Below the pieces are notes generated by a model, which was not told the DNA's origin, did no database searches, and saw only the letters and a program-made list of their open reading frames with translations. DNA of 64,000 nt from a bacterium (GTDB lineage: Bacteria; Bacillota; Bacilli; Lactobacillales; Streptococcaceae), in contig CAJNCJ010000002.1 of assembly GCA_905221235.1 (NCBI GenBank), positions 124,001 through 188,000 of the forward strand, written 5' to 3'. Below, in pieces: positions 47,306 through 56,729 of the stretch. Position 1 is the first letter of the stretch. Every line of letters starts with the position of its first letter. The position numbers and the translations under genes were made by a program.

Positions 47306-48148
47306 ATGCTCTCATGGTTTGCACGCCTTATTAAAGGGATTGTGATTGCTATTGGATTTATCTTACCGGGAATTTCCGGAGGAGTTCTAGCAGCAATCTT
47401 AGGAATTTATGAACGGATGATTGGCTTTCTGGCCCATCCCTTTAAAGACTTTAAAGAAAATGTTTTATACTTTATTCCAGTTGCCATCGGTATGCTTCTG
47501 GGAATCGGCTTATTTTCTTACCCGATTGAATACATGCTTGAAAATTATCAGGTCTTTGTCTTATGGAGCTTTGCGGGTGCCATCATTGGTACTGTTCCTA
47601 GCCTCCTCAAAGAATCAACTAGAGAATCTGATCGAGACAAGATTGATTTAGCTTGGTTCTGGGCAACCTTTATCATTTCTGGACTAGGTCTCTATGCCTT
47701 AAATTTTGTTGTTGGAACCTTAAGTGCAAGCTTTCTTAATTTCGTTCTAGCAGGGGCACTACTGGCTCTTGGTGTATTGGTTCCTGGCCTCAGCCCATCA
47801 AATCTACTTTTGATTTTGGGTCTCTATGCTCCTATGTTGACTGGTTTTAAAACCTTTGACCTCTTGGGAACTTTCTTCCCGATTGGAATCGGAGCAGGCG
47901 CAACTCTCATCATTTTTTCAAAATTGATGGATTATGCCTTAAACAACTACCACTCACGCGTCTATCATTTCATCATCGGTATCGTCCTTTCTAGTACCCT
48001 TTTGATCTTGATTCCAAATGCAGGAAACGCTGAAAGCATCCAATACACAGGCCTTTCTCTTGTTGGTTATGTCATCATCGCCTTCTTCTTTGCCTTGGGA
48101 ATCTGGCTTGGTATTTGGATGAGCCAATTGGAGGATAAGTATAAATAA
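47306..48148 (+). CDS. DUF368 membrane protein (PopT-type polyprenyl-phosphate translocase family)
   Basis: A 280-residue protein with seven to eight membrane helices. It has the DUF368 signature GIVIAIGFILPGISGGVLA near the start and a second, related GVLVPGLSPSNLL near 155, showing an internal repeat. Members studied in other bacteria return undecaprenyl phosphate to the inner face of the membrane. SD TGGAGGAAA precedes the ATG. It shares one base with the next start (TAATG). Confidence 0.85.
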   Translation: MLSWFARLIKGIVIAIGFILPGISGGVLAAILGIYERMIGFLAHPFKDFKENVLYFIPVAIGMLLGIGLFSYPIEYMLENYQVFVLWSFAGAIIGTVPSLLKESTRESDRDKIDLAWFWATFIISGLGLYALNFVVGTLSASFLNFVLAGALLALGVLVPGLSPSNLLLILGLYAPMLTGFKTFDLLGTFFPIGIGAGATLIIFSKLMDYALNNYHSRVYHFIIGIVLSSTLLILIPNAGNAESIQYTGLSLVGYVIIAFFFALGIWLGIWMSQLEDKYK

Positions 48149-48630
48149 TGGCAAAAAAAGTTAAAGTAAAAAAAACATTAGTAGAACAAATCCTGTCTAA
48201 AGCAGGTATCCCACATCAAGGGATTCAAATCAATGCGCTTGAAGGAGAACTTCCGCAAGGTTATGAACGAGATCAGATTTTCAAAACCTTGGCTCTTTTA
48301 GGAGACAAGACAGGACCGATTATTGGAATTTTGCCTATCACTCAGCACTTGTCTGAAAAGAAACTAGCAAAAATTTCTGGCAATAAAAAAGTGAGCATGA
48401 TTCCACAAAAGGACTTGGAAAAAACAACTGGCTACATTCATGGAGCCAATAATCCTGTCGGCATTCGTCAGAAACACAATTACCCCATTTTTATCGATAA
48501 GATTGCTCTAGACTTAGATCAAATGATTGTCTCTGCTGGGGAAGTTGGTCACAGCATTATCGTCGCACCACAAGATTTGGCTAGCTTTGTAAAGGCTGAC
48601 TTTGCAGATATCTTGGAGGACAGCAAGTAA
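48148..48630 (+). CDS. YbaK/EbsC-type aminoacyl-tRNA deacylase
   Basis: A 160-residue protein of the YbaK/EbsC family, which hydrolyses mischarged Cys-tRNA(Pro). KKTLVEQILSKAGIPHQ, VSMIPQKDLEKTTGYIHGANNPVG (substrate loop, Lys) and SAGEVGHSIIV are family features. It is coupled by TAATG overlaps to both neighbours. Confidence 0.9.
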   Translation: MAKKVKVKKTLVEQILSKAGIPHQGIQINALEGELPQGYERDQIFKTLALLGDKTGPIIGILPITQHLSEKKLAKISGNKKVSMIPQKDLEKTTGYIHGANNPVGIRQKHNYPIFIDKIALDLDQMIVSAGEVGHSIIVAPQDLASFVKADFADILEDSK

Positions 48631-49247
48631 TGAAACTCTACTTTGTCCGCCACGGCCGCACCGTCTGGAATCAGGAAGGACGCTTTCAAGGTGCTAGTGG
48701 CGATTCTCCCCTTCTTCCTGAATCCATTGACACCCTCAAAAAACTCGGCCAGTATCTCAAGGAAATTCCTTTTGATCAGATTTATGCAAGTGATTTACCT
48801 CGAGCAGTCAAATCTGCTGAGATTATCCAAAGTCAACTCCAGACACCCTGTCCTTTAAAATGCGTTCCGAATCTCCGTGAATGGCAGCTGGGGAAATTAG
48901 AAGGTTTGAAAATCGCAACCTTGGAAGCTATTTACCCGCAACAGATCCAGGCTTTCCGTTCTAATCTTGCCAAGTTTGACACTCAAATGTTCGGAGCCGA
49001 ATCCCTCTATAGCACCACGCAACGGACCATCCAATTTGTCAAATCATTAAAAGATGGTCCTGCTGAGCGTATTTTAATTGTCGGTCACGGCGCCAATCTT
49101 ACTGCCAGTCTTCGTACTCTTCTAGGTTATAAAGAGCCTCTTCTTCGTAAAGATGGCGGTCTAGCAAATGCCAGCCTGACCATCCTAGAAACCCATGATT
49201 TTGAAAAATTCACTCTTGATACATGGAATGATACTTCTTATCAATAA
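48630..49247 (+). CDS. Histidine phosphatase superfamily protein (phosphoglycerate-mutase-like)
   Basis: A 205-residue phosphatase with KLYFVRHGRTVWN (catalytic His8), LREWQLGKLEG (acidic residue) and VGHGANL (second His). Small cytoplasmic members dephosphorylate sugar phosphates or similar. Its ATG overlaps ybaK by one base. Its terminator has been split by an IS. Confidence 0.9.
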   Translation: MKLYFVRHGRTVWNQEGRFQGASGDSPLLPESIDTLKKLGQYLKEIPFDQIYASDLPRAVKSAEIIQSQLQTPCPLKCVPNLREWQLGKLEGLKIATLEAIYPQQIQAFRSNLAKFDTQMFGAESLYSTTQRTIQFVKSLKDGPAERILIVGHGANLTASLRTLLGYKEPLLRKDGGLANASLTILETHDFEKFTLDTWNDTSYQ

Positions 49248-49262
49248 AGAACTTGATTTTAG

Positions 49263-50676
49263 GGCTCTTTGTCAACTGTAGTGGGTTGAAGAAAAGCTAA
49301 GATCGAGAAAGGACGAAATTTGTCCTTTCTTTTTTGATATTCAGAGCGATAAAAATCCGTTTTTTGAAGTTTTCAAAGTTCCGAAAACCAAAGGCATTTC
49401 GCTTGATAAGTTTAATGAGATTATTGGTTGCTTCCAATTTGGCGTTGGAATAGGGTAGTTGAAGAGCGTTGACAATCTTTTCTTTATCCTTGAGAAAGGT
49501 TTTAAAGACAGTCTGAAAAAGAGGATGAACCTGCTTAAGATTGTCCTCAATAAGTCCGAAAAATTTGTCAGGCTCTTTATTTTGGAAGTGAAAAAGTAAA
49601 AGCTGATAGAGATTGTAGTGGTGTTTCAAATCTTCTGAATAGCTCAAAAGCTTGTCTAGAATCTCTTTATTCGTTAAGTTCATGCGAAAAGTAGGGCGAT
49701 AAAATCGTTTATCACTCAGTTTACGACTATCCTGCTGGATGAGTTCCAGTAGCGCTTGATGGCCTTGTATTCATGGGATTTTCGCTCAAATTGATTCATG
49801 ATTTGGACACGAACACGACTCATAGCACGGCTGAGATGTTGGACAATGTGAAAACGATCTAGAATGATTTTAACGCTTGGAAAAAGCTGTTTAGCTAAGG
49901 TATAGTAAGGGCTAAACATATCCATCGTAATGATTTTCACCTGACAACGAACAGCTCTATCGTATCGAAGAAAGTGATTTCGTATGACAGCCTGTGTTCT
50001 ACCTTCAAAAACGGTGATAATGTTGAGATTATCAAAGTCTTGTGCAATGAAACTCATCTTTCCCTTAGTGAAGGCATACTCGTCCCAGGACATAATCTCA
50101 GGAAGTCGGCTAAAGTCATGCTTAAAGTGAAAGTCATTGAGCTTGCGAATGACAGTTGAAGTTGAAATGGCCAGCTGATTGGCAATATCGGTCATAGAAG
50201 TCTTTTCAATCAATTTTTGCGCAATTTTTTGGTTGATGATACGAGGGATTTGGTGATTTTTCTTGACGAGAGAGGTCTGTGAGACCATCATTTTCGAGCA
50301 ATGATAGCACTTGAAACGACGCTTTTTAAGGAGGATTCTGGTAGGCATACCAATTGTTTCAAGGTAAGGAATTTTCGATGGTTTTTGGAAGTCATATTTC
50401 TTCATTTGACTTCCACATTCAGGACAAGATGGGGCCTCATAATCCAGTTTGGCGATGATTTCCTTGTGGGTATCTCTATTAACAACATCCATAATTTGGA
50501 CATTAGGGTCTTTGATATCGAGCAGTTTTGTGATAAAATGTAATTGTTCCATATGAATCTTTCTAATGAGTTGTTTGGTCACTTTTCATTATAGATCTTA
50601 TGGGACTTTTTTTCTACAACAAAATAGGCTCCATAAGATCCATAGGGGATTTACCCACTACAAATATTATAGAGCC
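49263..50676. mobile_element. IS1167-type insertion sequence (ISL3 family), complete ends, 8-bp target duplication
   Basis: A 1,414-bp element. Left end GGCTCTTTGTCAACTGTAGT and right end (inverted) GGCTCTATAATATTTGTAGT are imperfect inverted repeats, both continuing GGG. Flanking direct repeats GATTTTAG (49255-49262 and 50677-50684) are identical, the 8-bp duplication expected for ISL3 elements, so the insertion is recent. Confidence 0.93.
49297..50552 (-). pseudogene. ISL3-family transposase with a one-base frameshift
   Basis: The transposase starts at the ATG at 50552 (MEQLHFITKLLDIKDPN) with the zinc ribbon CPECGS / CYHCSKM near the start, a helix-turn-helix (MTDIANQLAISTSTVIRK), then SWDEYAFTKGKMSFIAQD and MDMFSPYYTLAKQLFPSVKI, which carry DDE residues. 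The frame is lost at about 49744-49748: restoring one base gives ...YWKLIQQDSRKLSDKRFY that joins the remaining 130 residues (to 49297). This copy is therefore unable to make full transposase. Confidence 0.88.
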
Positions 50677-50796
50677 GATTTTAGCGTCAAGTTCTTTTTA
50701 GTTTTGAAAGATTATCCGTGAATTTCTTGGTTATTTATGATAAAATGGGAGTATCGCAAAAAATGACTCATCGTATTCAATTTTGAGTAAAACTAG

Positions 50797-52296
<1,500 letters not shown>

Positions 52297-52302
52297 ACGC
52301 TT

Positions 52303-52330
52303 ATCCTCTGGTACTTGCCAGGGGATTTTT
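52303..52330 (+). terminator. lysS terminator
   Basis: CCTCTGG / CCAGGGG stem (one wobble, 52305-52311 with 52318-52324) then ATTTTT. Confidence 0.85.
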
Positions 52331-52336
52331 CGATAT

Positions 52337-52363
52337 AAAAAAAGATTGAGGAAACACTCAATC
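52337..52363 (-). terminator. Terminator of the amino-acid ABC operon
   Basis: GATTGAG / CTCAATC stem with a six-base loop, then seven T on the minus strand; it overlaps the stop codon region of the binding-protein gene. Confidence 0.8.
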
Positions 52364-53197
52364 TCTACTTTTCACTTCTTTAGTTGCTACATCTTCTCCA
52401 AACCATTTTTGGCTGATTTCTTGGAACTTTCCTTCTTGGTGTAGTGCGATAAAGGCTTGGTTTAAAGCTTGCAGTAATCTTTTGTCAGCAGGTCTAACTC
52501 CGACCGCAAAGGATTCACTTTCAAATCCTGCTGAAAAGACATTGTAGTCATTTAATATACCTTCAGACTGGAGGTAATAATTAGCATACACTCGGTCAAT
52601 CAACAAGGCATCAATCCGGTCATTTTTCAAATCAATCAAGGCTTCATTGAAACTCTGGTACTGATTAGCCTTCTGGTCTTTGACACGATTTTTCAATAAA
52701 TCTGGCTGGGCTTCAAAGTCTAAATAACCAGAGGAACCGGCTTGGGCTCCCAAGGTCTTATCCTTCATATCCTCTACAGAATGAATCTGCTGGCTTTTCT
52801 TAGCAACCAGAACCTGCTGATTTTCCATATAAGGAATGCTAAAAGCAACCTTCTCTCGGCGTTCATCAGTGGCAGAATAGCCATTCCAAATGACATCTAT
52901 GGTTCCATTTTGCAGTTCTGTCTCCTTCATATCCCAGTCGATTGGCTGAAATTGAACCTTGAAACCTAATTTATCTGAGACAGCTTGTGCCAAATCAATA
53001 TCAAAGCCTGTATATTGTCCATTCTTTTCTTCAAATCCCATGGGTACAAAGGTATTGTCAAAACCAATAGTAATGGTTCCCTGCTCTTGATACTTATCCC
53101 AGTTATCTTGCTTGGGATCACTAGCCTTCTGAGTACAGGCAGTTAAAAAGAGGGTCAGGAGCGAAACCAGCACTAAAGCAATTTTCTTATTAGTCAT
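52358..53197 (-). CDS. Amino-acid ABC transporter substrate-binding lipoprotein
   Basis: Extracytoplasmic polar amino acid receptor, 279 residues, family 3. The lipobox LFLTACTQ gives lipidated Cys near residue 21; GFDIDLAQAVSDKLG and DVIWNGYSATDERR are family stretches. I choose the ATG at 53197 (GGAGG five bases upstream) over a GTG two codons earlier. Third gene of permease-ATPase-receptor. Confidence 0.92.
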   Translation of the reverse strand: MTNKKIALVLVSLLTLFLTACTQKASDPKQDNWDKYQEQGTITIGFDNTFVPMGFEEKNGQYTGFDIDLAQAVSDKLGFKVQFQPIDWDMKETELQNGTIDVIWNGYSATDERREKVAFSIPYMENQQVLVAKKSQQIHSVEDMKDKTLGAQAGSSGYLDFEAQPDLLKNRVKDQKANQYQSFNEALIDLKNDRIDALLIDRVYANYYLQSEGILNDYNVFSAGFESESFAVGVRPADKRLLQALNQAFIALHQEGKFQEISQKWFGEDVATKEVKSRD

Positions 53198-53206
53198 TGG
53201 CACCTC

Positions 53207-53836
53207 CTACTTGGGTTCAACCTTGAGAATCTGATCTGCGATATTTTCCGCAAACTGCAAATCGTGGGTAACCACAATCTGCGTCATGCCAAGTTCCCTA
53301 TTTTGCAAGATTAGTTTTTCCACTTCCAAGCGTAATTCTGGATCCAGGGCAGAAGTTGGTTCATCGTAGCCAATGATTTCTGGATCAATCATCATAGCAC
53401 GCGCCAAGGCCACGCGCTGCTTTTGTCCACCAGATAGTGAGAAGGGATAAGCATCTGCGTGCCCTGTCAGTCCTAATTGTTCCAAAAGACCACGCGCCTT
53501 CTGCTCAGCCTCATCCTGCTTCATTCCCATGGTTTTCACAGGAGATAAGGTCAAATTGTCTAGAACGGATAAATGAGGGAAAAGTTGAAAATCTTGGAAT
53601 ACAAATCCTAGTAGATTGCGCTTCTCCAGTTCATCCAATTCTAAAGATTCTCCATTATAAAAGATTTGCCCTGAATCAATGGTTTCAAGACCTGCAAGCA
53701 TACGTAAGAGGGTTGTCTTACCTCCACCAGAAGGTCCAACGATAGCTAGGATTTGCTTTTCAGGAATTTTTAGACTGAAATTAGATAAAATTTGCTTTTC
53801 ACCAAAGACTTTATTGATATTTCGTAATTCTAACAT
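53207..53836 (-). CDS. Amino-acid ABC transporter ATP-binding protein
   Basis: A 209-residue ATPase, GlnQ-like: Walker A GPSGGGKTT, signature SLSGGQKQR, Walker B IGYDEPTSALDP and switch VVTHD. It pairs with the adjacent permease and lipoprotein. It is about 30 residues shorter than GlnQ at the C-terminus. Confidence 0.93.
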   Translation of the reverse strand: MLELRNINKVFGEKQILSNFSLKIPEKQILAIVGPSGGGKTTLLRMLAGLETIDSGQIFYNGESLELDELEKRNLLGFVFQDFQLFPHLSVLDNLTLSPVKTMGMKQDEAEQKARGLLEQLGLTGHADAYPFSLSGGQKQRVALARAMMIDPEIIGYDEPTSALDPELRLEVEKLILQNRELGMTQIVVTHDLQFAENIADQILKVEPK

Positions 53837-53845
53837 GGCAGCCTC

Positions 53846-54487
53846 CTATCTATAGTAACTGTACTTCTTCTCAACTTTTTTGGAAATGATTGTCACAATC
53901 CCAATCAAAATCAAGTAAATGGCTCCTGCCAAGAACATAGGAACCAGACTAGCATCACGGTTGGCAGCTGTGCGACTAGCCAAGATAAGGTCTGAAATTC
54001 CTAGAGCATAGACCAGAGAGGTATCCTTGACCAAACTCATAACCTCATTAAATACACTAGGGAGAACAATCTTGGTCACCTGAGGCAAAATAATATAGCG
54101 CACTGTATCAAAGGGACTAAACTTCAAGACCTTGGCAGCCTCATATTGACCTTTAGGAATGGTATCAATCCCTCCACGGAAGATTTCAGCAAAGTAAGCC
54201 GCATAATTCAAAACAAAGGCAATGATAGCCGCAGGAAGACGATCCAAACGAATCCCAATGCTTGGTAACACATAATAGATAAAGATCAATTGCAAGAGCA
54301 AGGGTGTCCCTCGCATGATCCAAATATAAATATTAATCAGATGATGGAGGAGCTTCCAATGGACTTGCAAAGCAAAGGCAATCAAAACGCCCAAGGGAAT
54401 AGAAAAAATCAAGACCAGTGCAAATACCTGTAACGTCATGCTTGCACCGCTCAATAAACTCGGTAATATCTCAAACAAATAAGACAT
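53846..54487 (-). CDS. Amino-acid ABC transporter permease
   Basis: A 213-residue HisM/GlnP-type permease with about five membrane helices. The start ...SGASMTLQVFALVLIFSIPLG and the EAA loop YEAAKVLKFSPFDTVRYIILPQ are typical. First gene of the operon; GGAGG precedes the ATG. Confidence 0.93.
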   Translation of the reverse strand: MSYLFEILPSLLSGASMTLQVFALVLIFSIPLGVLIAFALQVHWKLLHHLINIYIWIMRGTPLLLQLIFIYYVLPSIGIRLDRLPAAIIAFVLNYAAYFAEIFRGGIDTIPKGQYEAAKVLKFSPFDTVRYIILPQVTKIVLPSVFNEVMSLVKDTSLVYALGISDLILASRTAANRDASLVPMFLAGAIYLILIGIVTIISKKVEKKYSYYR

Positions 54488-54516
54488 ACTGACACCTCCT
54501 AAAAATAATTGCTCCT

Positions 54517-54546
54517 ATTATAGCATAAATAAACTAAATAACCAAC
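54517..54546 (-). promoter_or_regulatory. Promoter of the amino-acid ABC operon
   Basis: -35 TTGGTT (54546-54541), 18-bp spacer, -10 TATAAT (54522-54517) with a TGC extension. The RUP element begins only 38 bp further upstream. Confidence 0.75.
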
Positions 54547-54583
54547 TATTTTTGTAAAAAAATTCTTTTTCAATAGAAAAAGT

Positions 54584-54691
54584 ATAGTATTTTGAAACTG
54601 GAATAGGACGATACGAATTCTAAATCCTTGTCAGAAATTTGATTTGAATTTCCTAATAGATTTGTTCATATTCTATTCCAATATACTATAT
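54584..54691. repeat. RUP element (108 bp, diverged)
   Basis: TATAGTATTTTGAAACTGGA to TCCAATATACTATA (54584-54691), with internal CCTAATAGATTTGTTCATAT like the other two copies. The interior differs more, so it may belong to another RUP subtype. Confidence 0.75.
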
Positions 54692-54701
54692 TTTATAAGT
54701 G

Positions 54702-54762
54702 AAAAGAAAGGACAAACTTTGCCCTTTCTCGATCTTAGCTTCTATTTGTTACAGTTAACTTG
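54702..54762 (-). mobile_element. IS1167 end fragment
   Basis: On the minus strand, GTTAACTGTAAC, AAGCTAAGATCGAGAAAGG and TTTGTCCTTTCTTTT match the left terminal 70 bp of the element at 49263, in diverged form. Only the end is left, with no transposase sequence. Confidence 0.75.
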
Positions 54763-54791
54763 ACTGATAATTGAAGTTTTATCTTACGTAT

Positions 54792-54947
54792 TTAAGATGG
54801 ATTTTCTTTTTTAGTTCGTGCTAATCTCAGGGCACGATTTGGATTGAGACGATTAAATAGTTCTTCCAATTTCTTTTCATTCCAAACGTCTGCGGCAGAA
54901 ACGAAATTGCCATCCGCATCTCGGAAAGATATCGGTTTATCTCCCAT
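54792..54947 (-). CDS. Small conserved-looking protein downstream of obgE (51 residues)
   Basis: Begins MGDKPISFRDADGNFVSAAD and continues VWNEKKLEELFNRLNPNRAL with a basic C-terminal end. The ATG is preceded by GGAG at 7 bp and is 9 bp after the obgE stop, so it should be translated from the obgE mRNA. It is soluble, charged and helical in the second half. I recall a similar small ORF beside obgE in streptococci but cannot name a family. Confidence 0.7.
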   Translation of the reverse strand: MGDKPISFRDADGNFVSAADVWNEKKLEELFNRLNPNRALRLARTKKENPS

Positions 54948-54956
54948 ATCAGTCTC

Positions 54957-56267
54957 CTAGTCTACAAATTCAAACTCAAATTTACCAATGCGGACCAAAT
55001 CGCCATCTTTAGCACCACGCGCACGAAGAGCTTCATCAACCCCCATACCACGTAACTGACGGGCAAATTTCATGACTGATTCGTCACGATCAAAGTTGGT
55101 CATATTGAAGAGTTTCATGAGTTTTTCACCAGAAAGTACCCATGTCGCATCGTCATCACGACTAATTTCAAAGGCTTTTTCTTCCTCGTCAAATCCATAG
55201 TAAGCTTCTTCTTCCATATCTGACTCGTCGTAGAGCAAGAATTCTGGTGTCTTATCTAACAATTCAGCTGTAGCATCCAAGAGCGTTGCCAGACCTTGCT
55301 TGGTCAAACCAGAAATTGGGAAAATAGCTGGTAACTCTTCAAATTCATCATAGTTTTCAGCCAATTTTTTCTTAAATTCTTCAAGATTTTCCTGACTCTC
55401 AGGCATATCCATCTTATTGGCTACAATAATCTGTGGACGCTCCATGAGGCGAAGATTGTATGACTCCAACTCCTTATTGATAGCTAGGTAGTCCTCATAA
55501 GGATCACGACCTTCACTAGCTGACATATCAATGATATGGAGGATGACACGTGTACGCTCAATGTGGCGGAGGAACTGAGTCCCCAACCCGACACCTTGAC
55601 TAGCCCCTTCAATCAAACCTGGCAGGTCGGCTACTGCAAAGGATTCACCTGATTGGGTGCGAACCATACCTAGATTTGGTACAATAGTGGTAAAGTGGTA
55701 GGCACCAATTTTAGGTTTAGCTGAGGTGATAACACTTAGAAGTGTTGATTTCCCTACTGATGGGAATCCAACTAAACCAACATCTGCCAAGATTTTTAGT
55801 TCTAATTGTAACTCACGTTCCTGACCTGGTTCTCCATTTTCAGAGATTTCCGGTGCAGGATTTTTTGGTGTCGCAAAGCGGATATTCCCACGTCCACCAC
55901 GACCTCCATGGGCTACGATAAATTCTTGCCCGTGTTCAATCAAATCTGTCAAAACCTTGCCAGTCTCTGCATCACGAACAGTTGTACCTTGTGGCACTCG
56001 AACTCTAAGGTCCTCGGCACCACGACCATGCATCCCTTTGGTCATTCCTTTTTCACCAGAATCAGCCTTGAAATGGCGATTGTAGCGGAAATCCATGAGG
56101 GTACGTAGTCCTTCGTCTACAACGAAGACCACATTGCCTCCACGACCACCATCACCACCCCAAGGACCTCCATTAGGGACATATTTTTCACGACGAAAGG
56201 CAACCATGCCATCGCCACCATTACCAGCCTTGACCTTAATCTTAGCTGTATCTAAAAACATACTCAT
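54957..56267 (-). CDS. obgE: GTPase ObgE/CgtA
   Basis: Essential GTPase in ribosome assembly and stress signalling, 436 residues. N-terminal glycine-rich Obg domain ([20 protein letters not shown]), G1 GFPSVGKST near 165, DxxG in VADLPG and NKMD, and the C-terminal OCT domain. An MSM start is used; SD is weak. The upstream DUF4044 gene ends in a terminator only about 20 bp before. Confidence 0.97.
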   Translation of the reverse strand: MSMFLDTAKIKVKAGNGGDGMVAFRREKYVPNGGPWGGDGGRGGNVVFVVDEGLRTLMDFRYNRHFKADSGEKGMTKGMHGRGAEDLRVRVPQGTTVRDAETGKVLTDLIEHGQEFIVAHGGRGGRGNIRFATPKNPAPEISENGEPGQERELQLELKILADVGLVGFPSVGKSTLLSVITSAKPKIGAYHFTTIVPNLGMVRTQSGESFAVADLPGLIEGASQGVGLGTQFLRHIERTRVILHIIDMSASEGRDPYEDYLAINKELESYNLRLMERPQIIVANKMDMPESQENLEEFKKKLAENYDEFEELPAIFPISGLTKQGLATLLDATAELLDKTPEFLLYDESDMEEEAYYGFDEEEKAFEISRDDDATWVLSGEKLMKLFNMTNFDRDESVMKFARQLRGMGVDEALRARGAKDGDLVRIGKFEFEFVD

Positions 56268-56283
56268 TTTTTCTTCTCACTTT

Positions 56284-56308
56284 AAAAAAGGGCTGGGAAA
56301 TCCCAGTC
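56284..56308 (-). terminator. Terminator between DUF4044 and obgE
   Basis: GACTGGG / CCCAGCC stem (56302-56308 with 56291-56297) with a four-base loop, directly followed by six T on the minus strand. Confidence 0.85.
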
Positions 56309-56330
56309 ACTAAATTTTCTTGAATCTATT

Positions 56331-56465
56331 TTATAGATTACTGAGGGCACCAATTGCAGTTGCAAAAATTCCCAATAAACTTGCTACTAGCATGATAATC
56401 ACGATAAACAAGGTTATTTTCTCAAACAAGGTTTTTTTACGATTTCCATTATCTCCAAATGCCAT
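56331..56465 (-). CDS. DUF4044 small membrane protein (44 residues)
   Basis: MAFGDNGNRKKTLFEKITLF then one hydrophobic membrane helix (about 20-38, FIVIIMLVASLLGIFATAI). AAGGAGAG precedes the ATG. Such small proteins of unknown function occur widely in streptococci and lactococci upstream of obgE. It has its own promoter. Confidence 0.78.
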   Translation of the reverse strand: MAFGDNGNRKKTLFEKITLFIVIIMLVASLLGIFATAIGALSNL

Positions 56466-56498
56466 TTTTCTCTCCTTCGTTACATTCTATTTTCTATT

Positions 56499-56527
56499 AT
56501 CTTAGCATGAATTGAGCTAGTTTTCAA
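56499..56527 (-). promoter_or_regulatory. Promoter of DUF4044 (and perhaps obgE)
   Basis: -35 TTGAAA (56527-56522), 17-bp spacer, -10 TAAGAT (56504-56499) with an upstream TGC. The -35 overlaps the pspC stop region. Confidence 0.7.
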
Positions 56528-56715
56528 TAGTCAGTTGCTACAGGTGCAATAATCCATAAAATGATATAAGCTACAATTCCTGCTCCGTAACAGCAAGCAA
56601 GGACACCCCAAATGACTCGAACGATAGTTGGATCCATATCTAAATAATGGGCCACACCGGCACAAACACCAGCAATCTTTTTATCACGACCACTTCTCAT
56701 TAATTGTTTTTTCAT
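56524..56715 (-). CDS. PspC-domain small membrane protein
   Basis: A 63-residue PspC/phage-shock-C domain: KKIAGVCAGVAHYLDMDPTI followed by VRVIWGVLACCYGAGIVAY and a second hydrophobic run IILWIIAPVA. It sits 14 bp after the glycolipid glycosyltransferase gene, in the cpoA operon, which suggests a link to membrane stress. It is unrelated to the pneumococcal choline-binding protein also named PspC. Confidence 0.88.
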   Translation of the reverse strand: MKKQLMRSGRDKKIAGVCAGVAHYLDMDPTIVRVIWGVLACCYGAGIVAYIILWIIAPVATDY

Positions 56716-56729
56716 AGCTTTTCCTCTTT

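Larger units (their letters stand above)
49246..50697 (+). terminator. Terminator of the phosphatase gene, split by the IS
   Basis: Arms AAAGAACTTGA (49246-49256) and TCAAGTTCTTT (50687-50697) are perfectly complementary and the second is followed by T-rich sequence. Removing the IS and one target copy restores an 11-bp hairpin with an eight-base loop (TTTTAGCG). The insertion lies in the loop. Confidence 0.85.

Noticed and set aside
54612..54622. Sequence close to the competence ComX box (TACGAATA)
   Set aside because: It reads TACGAATT inside a RUP, with no gene correctly placed; similar near matches in the carA-carB repeats and glmU are also imperfect.
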